A program made the translations under genes and the position numbers. Below are positions 26,001 through 35,738 of a stretch of DNA of 64,000 bases, one piece after another (positions within the stretch are counted from its first letter, which is position 1; each line of letters opens with the position of its first letter). Origin of the DNA: Tetracentron sinense (Eukaryota > Streptophyta > Magnoliopsida > Trochodendrales > Trochodendraceae). The notes below the pieces were generated by a model. It had not been told where the DNA came from and did no database searches. It saw nothing but the letters and a program-made list of their open reading frames with translations. The DNA is taken from NCBI GenBank assembly GCA_015143295.1, contig CM026564.1, positions 13,194,416-13,258,415 on the forward strand, in the 5' to 3' direction.

Positions 26001-26136
26001 ATTGGGGATTTTTCTTTATCTTTGAATAGGCGTCACTAATCTATCCATGCTTCAAAGTCCCAACAACTCCATACAACCAGATTTCTATACCAACAAGATA
26101 TCCGATTTTCTTGCCCTCAAAGCTGCAACTGTCTGA
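11066..26136 (+). CDS. PGLP1: Phosphoglycolate phosphatase 1, chloroplastic (11 exons)
   Basis: The enzyme dephosphorylates 2-phosphoglycolate, made by Rubisco oxygenation, to glycolate: the first step of photorespiration, in the chloroplast stroma. Exons, all with GT-AG introns: 11066-11333, 11800-11867, 12151-12243, 12326-12397, 13220-13291, 14240-14299, 14457-14509, 18724-18821, 24997-25096, 25835-25938, 26030-26136. Every phase fits, giving 1095 nt, 364 aa plus TGA, close to the usual plant length (about 362). Residues 1 to ~65 are Ser-rich and acid-poor, like a transit peptide. HAD motifs: FDCDG (nucleophile D87, D89), VFVTNNS (T120), GKPS (K283), GDRLDTD (307-313). EEIFASSFAAAAYLQ and DRYFNYYKIQ are family hallmarks. 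The start is the first in-frame ATG; another Met lies at residue 35. No internal stop or missing key residue is seen. Introns 7 and 8 are unusually long. Identity is strong; exon borders are by eye. Confidence 0.95.
11334..14456 (+). other. PGLP1 introns 1-6 (non-coding content)
   Basis: The six introns interleaved with exons 2-6 are 466, 283, 82, 822, 948 and 157 bp. They are T-rich with ordinary GT...AG ends. I see no transposon ends in them. There is a short (CT)n/(TA)n/(GA)n foldback near 13923-13972 and a poly-T/G-rich stretch near 11662-11720. Confidence 0.7.
14510..18723 (+). other. PGLP1 intron 7, 4.2 kb
   Basis: The intron starts GTAAGT and ends AAG before exon 8. It contains a LINE 3' relic (15765-16470). 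The segments 14510-15764 and 16471-18723 are AT-rich and hold nothing I recognise; the open frame at 18307-18540 has no family signature. A B-box-like GGTTCAAGTCCTGCC at about 14762 hints at a tRNA-derived SINE scrap. Confidence 0.75.
15765..16470 (+). pseudogene. LINE (non-LTR retrotransposon) 3' relic with zf-RVT region
   Basis: Conceptual translation in shifting frames gives the C-terminal signature of plant L1-type LINE ORF2. It runs IWKTGTPSKLLFLIWTSAL, then DKMLTLDHLMSRG, a stop, then EERVDHILLHCRFSR (the cysteine-poor remnant of the zf-RVT domain), and finally ICWNIWRERNIIVF near the end. There are several stop codons and at least one frameshift, so it is dead. No poly-A tail or target duplication could be placed. 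Confidence 0.7.
19826..20731 (+). repeat. 906-bp direct repeat, copy 1 (LTR-like)
   Basis: It matches 21786-22691 over its whole length, from CGTTGAATGAGATTAGTCTC to TTAAATCCCATGT, at high identity with scattered substitutions and short indels. Internal phrases such as CCTCACGGGTG(C/T)GACC and TAACACCTTCCCTTAGCAC resemble LTRs of Tat/Athila-type gypsy elements. It is directly followed by TGTAAGCACCCAATTTTGCA at 20730, which looks like an LTR start. This copy may therefore be the 3' part of one LTR abutting a second LTR. Confidence 0.6.
20732..21785 (+). repeat. Spacer between the direct repeats; LTR-like 5' part
   Basis: No coding capacity is seen. The stretch 20860-21110 (TTTCCGAATTTTGCC..., AATTCCCAAACTC..GACTTGGTGA) is repeated in the same orientation at 26755-27100 downstream of PGLP1, so it is dispersed repeat DNA. 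Together with copy 2 of the direct repeat it could form one ~1.96-kb degenerate LTR (20730-22688). Confidence 0.45.
21786..22691 (+). repeat. 906-bp direct repeat, copy 2 (LTR-like)
   Basis: This is the second copy of the repeat at 19826-20731, of equal length and with the same order of landmarks. It ends TAAATCCCATGTCTACACC. No target duplication around the pair was found. Confidence 0.6.
22924..23350 (-). pseudogene. LINE ORF1 relic (DUF4283 plus CX2CX4HX4C zinc knuckle)
   Basis: On the minus strand a continuous frame ending with TAG at 22924-22926 encodes RLSYARVCVEM followed by a zinc knuckle, CTRCCSFGHKVSAC. That combination is the hallmark of plant LINE ORF1 proteins. Upstream, in another frame, are LKLHI(stop)TKRYW and LGKIASII, typical of the end of DUF4283. 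At least one frameshift and one stop break the protein. A small MITE has inserted just upstream of this region (23477-23663). Confidence 0.7.
23477..23663. mobile_element. 187-bp MULE-type MITE with 9-bp TSD
   Basis: The terminal inverted repeats are GGCAAAAGGTTTACTCTTGT / ACAAGAGTAAACCTTTTGCC and continue into GCTCACAAGA. The element is flanked by a perfect 9-bp direct repeat, AATTGCTAA (23468-23476 and 23664-23672). A second internal inverted segment (GATCTTGTGCTCACAAGAG..) lies near the right end. The core is T-rich and non-coding. Size, TIR and 9-bp duplication all fit a Mutator-type MITE, and the perfect TSD suggests a fairly recent insertion. Confidence 0.8.
25259..25602. mobile_element. 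Foldback MITE in PGLP1 intron 9
   Basis: This ~344-bp element lies inside intron 9 (25097-25834). It starts TCTCCAGTTGTAACCGGTTT and ends AAACTGGTTACAACTGGAGA, with long inverted arms running almost to the centre (GTTAAGATTCACCTACCCCT against TAGGGATGAGTGAATCTTAA). It is closely matched by 59643-59990 and more distantly by three other loci in the window. It is non-coding. No clean target duplication could be assigned. Confidence 0.75.
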
Positions 26137-26500
26137 GGACATAAAATATTTTGTAAGATTGTTACCCCTGGGCTTACTTGTCATTTTTATCCTGTTCATT
26201 GTCTAATTGTTTCAGCATATATATATATATATATATAAACCATTGAAGTGTCCGTGTTTTTCTCCTCAGAAAATAGTGTAATCACTCCCTAACATTAAGA
26301 AATGGGAAAGAACTGATATCTTTAATATAAACTACTATAATTGATTGTTAGAAATTGACAACAATAAAAAATCAGAGAGTATTCTGGAGCATATATATCT
26401 TTCTGCTTGGAGGATGAGTGCGATGGATTATCGTTTTGTACATTACGCCTGAAGATGTTGATGCTACTCTATTGATATAAAACTGGTATTCTCATGTGTG
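26137..26500 (+). other. PGLP1 3' UTR and downstream flank
   Basis: The segment after the TGA is T-rich with a short (TA)n tract at 26217-26237. A possible poly-A signal AATAAA lies at 26363-26368. UTR length cannot be fixed from sequence. The segment 26501-26754 shows nothing recognisable. Confidence 0.4.
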
Positions 26501-26754
26501 GGTTAGATTTACATGAAGGGTTTGCATTTGAGTATTTTTTTTTTTTGTGATTGTAGTCTTTGGTTGTTTGTAATTAGTTTGACATAACAATACTAGAATA
26601 TCTTGGATGTAGGTAGGATTTGGTATATTTACTGGACAGAGATTGAGTTGTTTTAGTTCCCTAAATTAAGTTGAATTTAAATTAGAGTGACTTGGTGAGG
26701 GTTTCCAACCATAGTTTTATAAACTTGTACCCGGACCACTACTTTATGACATAA

Positions 26755-27130
26755 TAACAAAGTTTTTCAGATTTTTTCAAAAAGTTCTGAATAATTCGTG
26801 ACTTAATGTATGAATCAAAAAGTCACGAATTTCGCGAATTACTCTCGACTTTTTGAAAACGTGCCGAATAAATATCTAAATATGAAATATATTTGCTTAT
26901 AATTTTTTATAATTTGTAACTTTATTTGTTTTATTTTTCTTCAAATATTTCCCAACGTTTTCCCAATTTATTTTAATGTTCCAAATTTTGCCGATTTTTC
27001 AGCATTTTCACTAACCAAACAATTCCCAAACTCCAACTTGGTGACTATGCTTTTTGATATACGTTTCCAGTGAGGTGTGGTTAAAAAAAAAATCTGCATT
27101 TGAACACGAATGTATCCACGACCTATACTT
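26755..27130 (+). repeat. LTR-like fragment shared with PGLP1 intron 8
   Basis: Same-orientation similarity to 20860-21110 is shown by AATTTTGCCGATTTTTC, CAATTCCCAAACTCCAACTT and TTGGTGACTATGC in the same order. It is a dispersed non-coding repeat, probably a gypsy LTR scrap. Confidence 0.5.
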
Positions 27131-27139
27131 GCAGGTTTC

Positions 27140-28340
27140 GGACTTGCAAAGTTGCAAGAGGAATTGGTGCCCCTAAGTAATTACTGTTAGCAAACCTTGT
27201 CAGATTAAAACTGCTCCGATAGCCTCAAATTTGACAGATAAACTGAAGCCAGGCATTATTTTCATATAGGAGGCAAGAGCCTGGAGAAGTAAATTAGGTG
27301 CAGTAAGGTGGAAGCTGAAATGTGATTATTGGTGGCTGATCACACAGATACAGTAGGCGATTTGGCGCAATTCTGGTTAAGTCAGTGCTATTGCAATTGT
27401 TATCATTCTCTTCAATATGTAATTGAAGTATGGTCCCGATGGATTGTCAAATACACAGTTATTCCTCTCATTCCATATAGCCCACGAAATAGCACCGGGT
27501 AGCATGGTCCAGATGGATTAATCCTCAGCACCCACCAAAGTCATCATTTGTTATCAGATAAGAAGCTCAGAAAAGAGAAGGGGAAGACCCACTCCATACC
27601 CATCTGAGCCAAGAAACAAGCCTAAATTCTAAAGACAGTCGGATAATGCAAGAGCAAATGATTCACATTCTCTTCCGCATTCAGGCACAAATAGTACTGG
27701 GGTGGGTCTTTGGAAGGGTATTATGGGGGTAGCCAAGTCTTTGCAGGGCCAAAGGACTTCAAGAGTGGTCGCACTAAAAATCGACCGTTGTTGCTACGGG
27801 ATCAAATCCGACAATCACTAATCTAAGATAATGGGACGGAGGAACTCAGTCAGGTCAGAAGTCGCTGCATATCCTCAATTTTCCAATCATTCAGGTTCAT
27901 CCGTAACCTAGGACACTAGACTATATCGCTACCCAACCACTCAACACACTCGGCAACAGATGCCCCTTTGAGTGCCAAAGGATAAATGGATCTGAACAGC
28001 CTTGGATTTAAATGAGGAGAATCTTTCAATAACCAGGGCCCAAACAGCCTTGGATTTGAACAAAGCCCCCAATGGCAACCCTAAATAAGTGGATGGAAGG
28101 GACCCTTTATGACACCCGAGGCAACTAACCAAGAGATTGAGATTGGTAATATCTCCAACATGTAAGATTTCACTTTTACTCAAATTGACTCGAAGACCCG
28201 ACACTGCCTCAAAACATCTTAGAATGCATCAGAGATTGATAAGTTGCGAGCATGAGGCAAACAAAATACTAAGGTATTACCGGCAAACTGTAAATGCGAA
28301 ATACTAAGCTAATGATTTTATGAAATTGATTAAATCACTT
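27140..28340 (-). pseudogene. LINE reverse transcriptase relic
   Basis: The minus-strand frame 28204-27941 reads SGLRVNLSKSEILHVGD..., LGCHKGSLPSTYLGLPLGA, the well-known segment just after the catalytic site of plant L1-type LINE RT. Upstream (about 28310-28270) the catalytic box appears as HLQFAGNTLVF, where FADD is expected, so the active site is lost. Downstream (27900-27480) are zf-RVT-like pieces in several frames with many stops (ENVNHLLLHYP). It is a dead, multiply frameshifted copy. Only AT-rich sequence lies between it and the solo LTR (28341-28771). Confidence 0.75.
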
Positions 28341-29509
28341 GTTATCCAAAGTCCAAACAAGTTTAAATGTTAAATTTTTTTTTTTTATCACTTTTCAATG
28401 ATTAGATCAGGAAAAATATGTACATTCTAATAGCAACCCCTTGATTCTAGGAAACTTTGTGAGGGAAAAATATAGGGGACTCCTAATGAGAGTAACTTCA
28501 AACCTTAGGGCCTATTTGGATGCACAGTCACTTTTCTGTTTTTAAAATGTATTCAAAAAAATTTTAGATTGGAAACATATTAGGCATTACTAACTGTTAC
28601 TTATTTTTTTTTAAAAAAAGAAAAACAGAAAAATACATTTGATAACTACTTAGACATTATACAAATAATTATAAAAAGACATTAATCTCTAAACAAGTAA
28701 GGGTCCCACTCATTAGTCCACTTAAGAGTTTATTAAAAAACCATTTAAAATAATATCATTTTAACACTTGCTGTCGCGGCCCAAAACCCACCCTAGGAGT
28801 TAGAGTGAATCTTGGACGACTCATCATGACTTGCATGACTTGCTTGACCATAACAACCTGCAACAGACCTAGAGCATAAACAATAGAGGACAATAATAGC
28901 GGAAACATAAACTATAAAGCACAGCGGAAGACTTAACCAAAAACCTCTATGTGTATATACATATACATGATCCAAGTTTATACAAAAAGAAAATACACAA
29001 AAGAAAGTGCGAACATGCCCGCTTACATGAACATATCTCTCTCACTCACCCACAGCTATTCACTCAGAATCTACCACCTCTAATAATAACCCTCTACCGG
29101 AGGTTCCCCCACGGGTTCCTCGACATACTCCTCCTCCACCCAAGGGCTCGGAGCACAGATAACAAAAGGAGCAGCCGCTCCGCTATCACCTGCCAACATA
29201 AGAAGTACGGCTGAGCATGGAATACTCAGCGTGTACCAAATGCTAACCAACAGTCATAGTACAGCAACAATGATATATATATAAGCAGGAAGCAGTTAAT
29301 CTCATAACAGGAAGGTAAAACAGTTTATAATCATGCTTGCATTTTCATAAAAGCCGATAAAACCCTTGAAAATATCGTGCACTTGACTTAACTTAAAATA
29401 CTTGTTACGTGCTTGAAATCTTGTCTTGTCTGCCTTGTCTTGTTGTATCATGTCGTGTCATGCGTATCATGCGTGTCATGCCATGTCATGCTTGCTTGGA
29501 AAATAACTA

Positions 29510-29870
29510 CTTGTGAGGGAAGGGAGACCCTTCTTCCTAAATGTTTATGCTTGTCATGCCATGTCTCTTGCTTGCTTGGGAAATAAACTACTTGTAAGGG
29601 AAGGGAGACCCTTCTTCCTAAATGCTCATGCTTGCCATGCCATGTCTTTTGCTTGCTTGGAAAATAAATTACTTGTGAGGGAAGGGAAACCCTTCTTTCT
29701 AAATGCTCATGCTTGCCATGCCATGTCCCTTGCTTGCTTGGAAAATAAACTACTTGTGAGAGAAGGGAGACCCTTCTTCCTAAATGCTCATGCTTGCCAT
29801 GCCATGTCTCTTGCTTGCTTGGAAAATAAACTACTTGTGAGGGAGGGAGACCCTTCTTCCTAAATGCTCA
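29510..29870. repeat. 81-bp tandem repeat, ~4.5 copies, in solo LTR
   Basis: The units read GAGGGAAGGGAGACCCTTCT, TCCTAAATGCTCATGCTTGC, CATGCCATGTCTCTTGCTTG, CTTGGAAAATAAACTACTT. Because 81 is divisible by three, the array gives a spurious 116-codon open frame with a repeated VREGRPFFLN peptide. Equivalent but shorter arrays built on AAGAAGGGTCTCCCTTCCCT occur in the nested element's LTRs (32640-32790 and 40220-40360). Confidence 0.85.
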
Positions 29871-30769
29871 TGCTTGTCTTGTTCTTGTCAAAAGCGAGGT
29901 AAAACATATCGTAGGATATGTCCCACCTCTAATTATCGTTCTTGAAAAACCTCGGTAAATAATGTCATGCATGCCGTGCTCGTGGAATCGTGTACATACT
30001 TGCATTTGAATTTAAATATGACATTTGGGCAATTCACAATACATAATGCATCAATAATTGGAGCAAGTCAATATTCATGCCATTTTAGGGAAAGTAAATG
30101 ATCACACTATCATAAGTCGTAGCAATTCCATAAGCAATTATGCATGTATTTTCTTAATTTACAATTCGTTTTATTCACCTTGACATTTCATCAAACATGG
30201 GGTGTATACATTATTGATCAAACTTATATCATGCTTTTCTAGGTAAATTTATATTCACAACATACTCGTATGTTTATTATTGGTACAATGTCCTTCCCCT
30301 TTTCATTCATCACATCATTCACACGGCATCCAATCACCAATATTCATCTCCATTCACACATTACAACTCATATTATAGTTATGGATGGGGGAAGACAAAG
30401 AATAGCAACGAAAAGAGAAAACTATAACTAAGAGGGTAGCACAAGGTACCGACCTTGACAAATGAGGGAAGAAATCCTTTGCAAAAACGTCTGTGAGCCG
30501 CTGCCCTAGCTTGGAGAGCGTAGTCCTCACGAGCTTGAACCTTGAACTTGAATAAACACGAGCTTGAAGTGATCTAGGGTTCTTAAAACCCTTTGATTTC
30601 TTCTCCAAAGCAAACCCTAGGTTTAGAATCTCATTCTCCTCTTCCTCTAGCTCTCAAAATACTCTAAGTGTTGAGAATGAGCTCTAAAAACTCGGGCAAG
30701 CCTTATATGAAAAGGGTATAACACCCAAATGCCGAAAATGCCTTTAATGAAATTCTGCAAAAACACGAA

Positions 30770-30960
30770 GACCGATCGATCGGTGGTCAGGACCGAGCGA
30801 TCGGTTGCCTACCGAGCGATCGGTGGATTGACCGAGCTCTCGGTCAAAAACAAGCTCTCTGGAAAATTTCCTCATACAAAATTTCCAACCAGTCGATAGC
30901 CTCCGATCGATCTGTTGTGGACCGATCGATCGCTCAATGGACCGAGCGATCGGTGGTCTG
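30770..30960. repeat. ACCGAGCGATCGGT palindrome cluster in solo LTR
   Basis: Around eight copies or variants of the palindrome ACCGAGCGATCGGT / GACCGATCGATCGGT occur in 190 bp. They sit upstream of the LTR's transcribed part on the minus strand, at the same relative place as the GCGATCAATCGC cluster of the LTR at 1-2862. Confidence 0.75.
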
Positions 30961-31021
30961 CAGGTTTTTGACACTGAGTCCATTTTTCACCCATTCCTAC
31001 TATTTGGACCCATTCTACTTC

Positions 31022-33542
31022 TGTAGAGCCCCGAACCTTTTTCACAGTTAATGCATGACACTTCCGTTGTCATTTTGCCTTAAAGAGGTATAATTAATAA
31101 ATAAGGAAGAAATTAGAATTTTGAAATGTCAGAGATGTTCCTTTTCGAAGTACGAGCCCAACGCAAGTTGAATCGTCGAAATCAGACGAACGAGTCAAAA
31201 GATATGGCCAAAACAGTCTGGACCTGTAAGAAATCGTAGCTCGGTTATGTGCTAAGGACGTAGCTCGGTTATGCGCTAAGGACGTAGCTCGGTTATGCGC
31301 TAAGGACGTAGCTCGGTTATGCGCTAAGGACGTGGCTCGGTTAGGCGCTAAGGACGTAGCTCGGAAGGCGCTAAGGTCGTTCTCTGATAAGGCACAGACA
31401 ACGCATAGACGACGTACTCTGACAATGTATACGTTGCGCATCCGTTGTGCAACAACAACGGGCGCGTTATGCAACAACAACGGTTACGTTGTACAACACA
31501 ACGGTTACGTTGTACAGCACAACGGGCACGTTGTACAGCACAACGGGCACGTTGTACATAAGACGACGGACTACGGGTTCAGCACTATGCACGACACGAC
31601 GTGACAACGGGCTCGACATCCTTCACAACGGACAACGAGTTGGCACTATTCACAGCACAAGGAGTTGACACTATTCACAGCACAACGAGTTGGCACTGTT
31701 CACAGCACAACGTGTTCAGCACTCGTGCTCTTGCAGAAATTTCAGTAAGGGTATTATGATCTTTTGGTCAGTTCACTTTTACCTTAAGAGTTTAACCCGA
31801 GCCTTTAGGGCATCATTCGACACTTAGAGAGTTTGAGAGAATAGGAGAAAGGGGAGAAGACGATTCCAACCTAAGGTTTCCATTTTGGAGAGAAATCAAA
31901 GGGTTTTGAGACCCTAGATCACCTCCAGCCCGGTTTTCTTCAAGATCTCGGCTCAAGCTCATGCGAAGCTCGTGTTCCAAGCTAGGGCAGCAACTCAGTC
32001 GTTTGGAAGAGGGATTTCTTCCTCATCTCTTCAAGATCGGTACTTCTTACTACCCTCCTAGTTATAGTTCTTTTTCCCCTCTATTTCTTTTGATTTTCCT
32101 GTATTTACACTTGTGCTATGAGATGGATGGTTATGAATGGTGAATGGAGATGGAATGGACGATTGGATGCCGTGTAGATGATGTGATGAATGAATGGGAA
32201 AGGGCATTGTACTAATAATGAATATACAAGTGTGATGTGAGCATAACCCCCCTAGAAAAGCATGATTTAGGTTTAAATGAATAATGAATAATGAACTCAC
32301 CATGTTTGATGAAATGCCAAGGTGAATACAGTGAGTTGTAAATTAGGAAATGCATGCCTAATAAATCTTGGATATTGCTAGGGCCTATGATAGCGTGTTT
32401 CTTGCTTTCCCTAAATGATATGAATATTACATTGCTCAATCATTGATGTTATACGTGTTGTGAAATTACCCAAATGTCATATTTAAATTTAAATGCAAGT
32501 ATGTCCACGTTTCCCACGAGCACGGCATGCATGATATGATTTATCGAGGTTTTCAATTACATGGTTAGAGGTGGGACATATCCTACGATATGTTTTACCT
32601 CGCTTTTCACAAGAAAACAAGAACAAACATTCCACGAGGGGTCTCCCCTCACTCACAAGTGCATATCATGAAGAAGGGCCTCCCTTCCCTCGCAAGTACA
32701 TACATATCATGAAGAAGGGTCTCCCTTCCCTCGCAAGTGCATTGCATAAAGAAGGGTCTCCCTTCCCTCTCAAGGCATCTCACAAGCGTATCTCACAAGT
32801 ACATCTTAGAAGTGTATCTCACAAGTTACATGATCACAAGCAAGCACGCATGACATGCATGACATGACACGACATACAAGAATCAAGCAAGATAGACAAG
32901 ATGAGTTTTCAAGCACGAAAATGGTACTTTAAGTCAAGTCTAGTGCACGATGTTTTCAAGAGGTTTTATCGGCTTTCTACGAAATACAAGCATGATTATA
33001 AATTGTTTTACTTCCTTGTATGATATGAATTGTTTCCGTCTAACATATATGAATTGCTCATGATTTATGTGTTGCCATTTTTATGCTATAATTGTTGGTT
33101 AGTATTTAGTACCCGCTGAGTATTCCAGGCTCAGCCGTAGTTCTTATGTCGGCAGGTTCTGAGGGAGCTGCTGCTCCATTTGATGTTTGTGCTCCTGGTC
33201 CATGGGTGGAGGAGGAGTACGTCGAGGAACCTCCAGTAGAGGGTTACCATTAGGTGGTTGTAGATTCTAAGTAGATTAGCTGTGGGTGAGACGAGAGATT
33301 ATATCCATGTATTTTGGCGGGCCTGTCCGCACTTTCTTGGGTTACTTTTGTATAAACTTGGATTTGCAATTGTATTATACATAGAGGTTTGGTAGACTTC
33401 CGCTGTGTTTTATGGTTATGTTTCCGCTATGATGTCCTCTATTGTATATGCTCTGTGGGTTTTGCAGGTTGGTTGTCAAGCAAGTCATGATTAGTCGTCC
33501 AAAGTTCACTATAACTCCTAGGATGGGTTTTGGGTCGCGACA
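31022..33542 (+). repeat. 5' LTR of the gypsy element
   Basis: It is 2521 bp, from TGTAGAGCCCCG to TCGCGACA. It carries a 24-bp tandem array (CTCGGTTATGCGCTAAGGAC, six copies, 31227-31375), then a 22-bp type array around CACAACGG(G/T)(C/T)ACGTTGTAC (31440-31560), and an AAGAAGGGTCTCCCTTCCCT repeat near 32640-32790. It is nearly collinear with the 3' LTR apart from array copy number and scattered substitutions. Confidence 0.95.
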
Positions 33543-33546
33543 GAAG

Positions 33547-33558
33547 TGGTATCAGAGC
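33547..33558 (+). other. Primer-binding site (initiator tRNA-Met)
   Basis: TGGTATCAGAGC, four bases after the LTR end, is complementary to the 3' end of plant initiator methionine tRNA, the usual primer of Ty3/gypsy chromoviruses. Confidence 0.9.
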
Positions 33559-33903
33559 TTAGGCTTTAGGTCTTTAGGGTCATTTAGAATCTTATACCAC
33601 GGCTTAATAAGAGCATATGTTAGGAAACAAGTTAGGAAGGAAGTAAGTCGGGAGCGAGTCTGTTTCTAAGTGTAAGACTAGACTTTAGTCTTAGTCTAAA
33701 ATGGTTGCTTTAACCAAGTACGGGTCCTAGGTACCCTAGAACGCTAAAGTATAAGTATAATGTGATGAATACTCTGATGACTTGATGTGATGTATATTAG
33801 TATTATACAACTAATACAAATTGAATTATTGTGAAACGACATTGAAATAAACTGTGGTTTCAAGTGAGACTCATGTGGTGCTATTGTTCTCAGGACTTTA
33901 GTC

Positions 33904-35152
33904 ATGAGGCGAGGCACACGGGGTTGTGGACCACACACCAGAGCTTCATCTTCTTCCAGAGATGAGGATGAGCAGCCGGACCTCTCCCAGGTCTTAGGCT
34001 CTATTGCTGAGACACTCGCCATACTGGCGGCTCGGCAAGCTATACCATCGTCGGCGGCACCTACTCCACCGCCCGCAGCTCCAGTACATCGTACAGCTGG
34101 AGTTGAGGCATTCAGGAGATTGAGGCCTCCATCCTTCCATGGGAGTGTGGACCCTCTCGCTGCGAAGGCGTGGATCCTCCAGATGGAGAAGATTTTTGCG
34201 GTCCTCTCGCCTACAGAGGAGGATAGAGTAGCATGGACAGTTTTCATGCTAGAGGGTGAAGCCCACCATTGGTGGTTGTCCGCATTGAGGACGCGAGACT
34301 TGACCATGCAGGGTCAACCTTGGACTTGGGAGGAGCTCAAGGATACTTTTTACAAGAAGTATTTTCTGATCGGTGCACGGGAAAAGAAAGAGAGAGAATT
34401 CATCAACCTTGAGCAAGGTTCGATGTCTGTGGCCACTTATGAGGCCAAGTTCTCAGAATTGTCGAGATTTGCGCCTCATATGGTTGCTACTGAGGCAATG
34501 AAGGCGAGAAGATTTGAGCAAGGGCTCAAAGATGTTATCATGGAGAAGGTTTCAGTCTTCAGACATGCTACCTACCCTGAGGTAGTAGACAAGGCCTTAT
34601 TGGTCGAGGCTAATTCAGAGACAGTGTCCAAGAAGAGGGAGTTGGCGAGAGGCCAAGCTAGTAGTTCAGCACCTCTATAGAGGCGGGCTCGTACCGGCCC
34701 TTATCAGTATGCGTGGCCAGCACCACCGATGAAGCCATCATATGCGCCTCCAGCTCCACGGCAGTATGTGCCTCAGGCACCGCGACCTCAGGCTCTTCCG
34801 GCCCCACGGCCTGTTGCACCTCAGATGGTGAGGTATGTTCCACCTCCGGCCCCTCCGACCTATACACACGAGGTCTGCACTTCATGCGGCCGAAGGCACC
34901 CGGCAGGAGATTGCCAAAGAGCATCGGGTGGATGTTTTCATTGTGGACGCCAGGGCCATATGATCAGGGATTGCCCCAGTCGGCATTTACCAGGCCAGTC
35001 TCAGGGGATTAGTCCACCAGCACGCCCAGCAGGATCATATCAGGCGTCATCTCAGACTACCCGGTCTACACCTCAGTCTCGCCAGGCGAACCAGGGGTGA
35101 GTTTTTGCCTTAACAGAGGGTGATGCACTTGCATCTGACGATGTGGTGCAAG
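33904..35152 (+). pseudogene. gag (capsid and zinc knuckle) with two in-frame stops
   Basis: The ATG at 33904 opens a retrotransposon gag frame. Residues about 80-190 carry the capsid signature (FMLEGEAHHWW, WEELKDTFYKKYF, MSVATYEAKFSELSRFAPH). TAG at 34678-34680 breaks the frame, but the same frame continues with a Pro-rich linker and two Cys-His motifs: CTSCGRRHPAGDC and the canonical CCHC knuckle CFHCGRQGHMIRDC (about 34933-34974). A second in-frame stop, TGA at 35098-35100, precedes VFALTEGDALASDDVVQ, the conserved end of gag in this lineage. The frame then meets a GT donor at 35153. Gag normally packages the RNA in virus-like particles; here the stops should truncate it before the knuckle. 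Confidence 0.85.
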
Positions 35153-35298
35153 GTACGCGTTTGGAGTTATTTTCTTTATTCGTGATTGTTAGGTTATGCT
35201 ATATTCTTTGTGTACGTACTCGGCATGTTCTATATGTATATATACCTATGTGTATACACTGTTGATGCTTGAATTGACGTAACTAGCTAAAATTTCAG
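35153..35298 (+). other. Probable 146-bp intron between gag and protease
   Basis: The segment starts GTACGC after CAAG and ends AAAATTTCAG before GAACCC. It is T-rich, has a branch-point-like GTAACTAGC 18 bp before the acceptor, and contains stops in all frames. Removing it joins DDVVQG directly in frame to TLLVNECLARVLIDTGS, restoring the continuity expected between gag tail and protease. It is an inference from splice signals and reading frame; an inserted sequence flanked by chance splice signals is the alternative. Confidence 0.6.
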
Positions 35299-35738
35299 GA
35301 ACCCTACTAGTCAATGAGTGTTTGGCTCGAGTGTTGATTGATACCGGGTCTACTCATTCGTTTGTCTCGCCGAGTTTTTCAGAAGGTTTTTCTGTAGAGC
35401 CAAGTCAGCTAGAACCGGAGTTAGCCATTTCGACTCCTCTCGGCAAAACAGTATTGGCAGATAAAGTGTATAAAAATAGTGTGGTCCAAGTTGGAAGCCA
35501 CGAGTTGGCGGTTGATCTCATCATCCTTGGATTCCAAGACTTTGATGTCATATTGGGAATGGATTGGTTAGCAGCACATCATGGGCATGTAGCTTGCTTT
35601 GAGAAAATGGTACTCTTCAAGCCAGTAGAAGAAAAACCATTCCACTTTCGCGGGTTGAAAAGTAGATCTATTGCTCATTTCGCGGCGTTGAGCTTAGCTA
35701 ACCTCGAGGCAAAGGACTCACGACTATTCCGGTTGTGA
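35299..35738 (+). pseudogene. Retroviral-type aspartic protease segment
   Basis: The segment contains the active-site motif LIDTGSTHSF (about 35334-35363), the flap-side hydrophobic stretch, and ILGMDWL (about 35553-35573), typical of gypsy proteases. The frame ends at TGA 35736-35738. The RT frame is open only after 35701 and is shifted relative to this one, so protease and RT are separated by a small indel within roughly 35702-35735. No slippery heptamer for a programmed frameshift is apparent. Confidence 0.85.

Larger units (their letters stand above)
28772..31021 (-). repeat. Antisense gypsy solo LTR, left part (split by nested element)
   Basis: Reading on the minus strand, this ends with CCGCGACA at 28772, like the CGCGACA end of the nested gypsy LTRs, and shares their 3' landmarks (TAGGGTGGGTTTTGGG, GTACACGCTGAGTATTCCA). 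It is interrupted at 31021 by the gypsy element and resumes at 41132. The joined LTR is about 2.45 kb, comparable to the 2404- and 2521-bp LTRs of the nested element. It is flanked by a perfect 5-bp duplication CTTGC (28767-28771 and 41331-41335). No internal region is present, so it is a solo LTR from a related subfamily. Confidence 0.85.

Noticed and set aside
29513-29863. 116-codon frame with four repeated VREGRPFFLN units
   Set aside because: It is a by-product of an 81-bp non-coding tandem repeat whose length is divisible by three.
28772-31021. Reading this as the 5' LTR of the gypsy element at 31022
   Set aside because: It is in the opposite orientation, differs in sequence, and its other end lies beyond the element with its own TSD.
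33744-34307. 187-codon minus-strand frame, and minus-strand frames at 35933-36331 and 37790-38380
   Set aside because: They are antisense shadows of the gypsy gag and pol frames.
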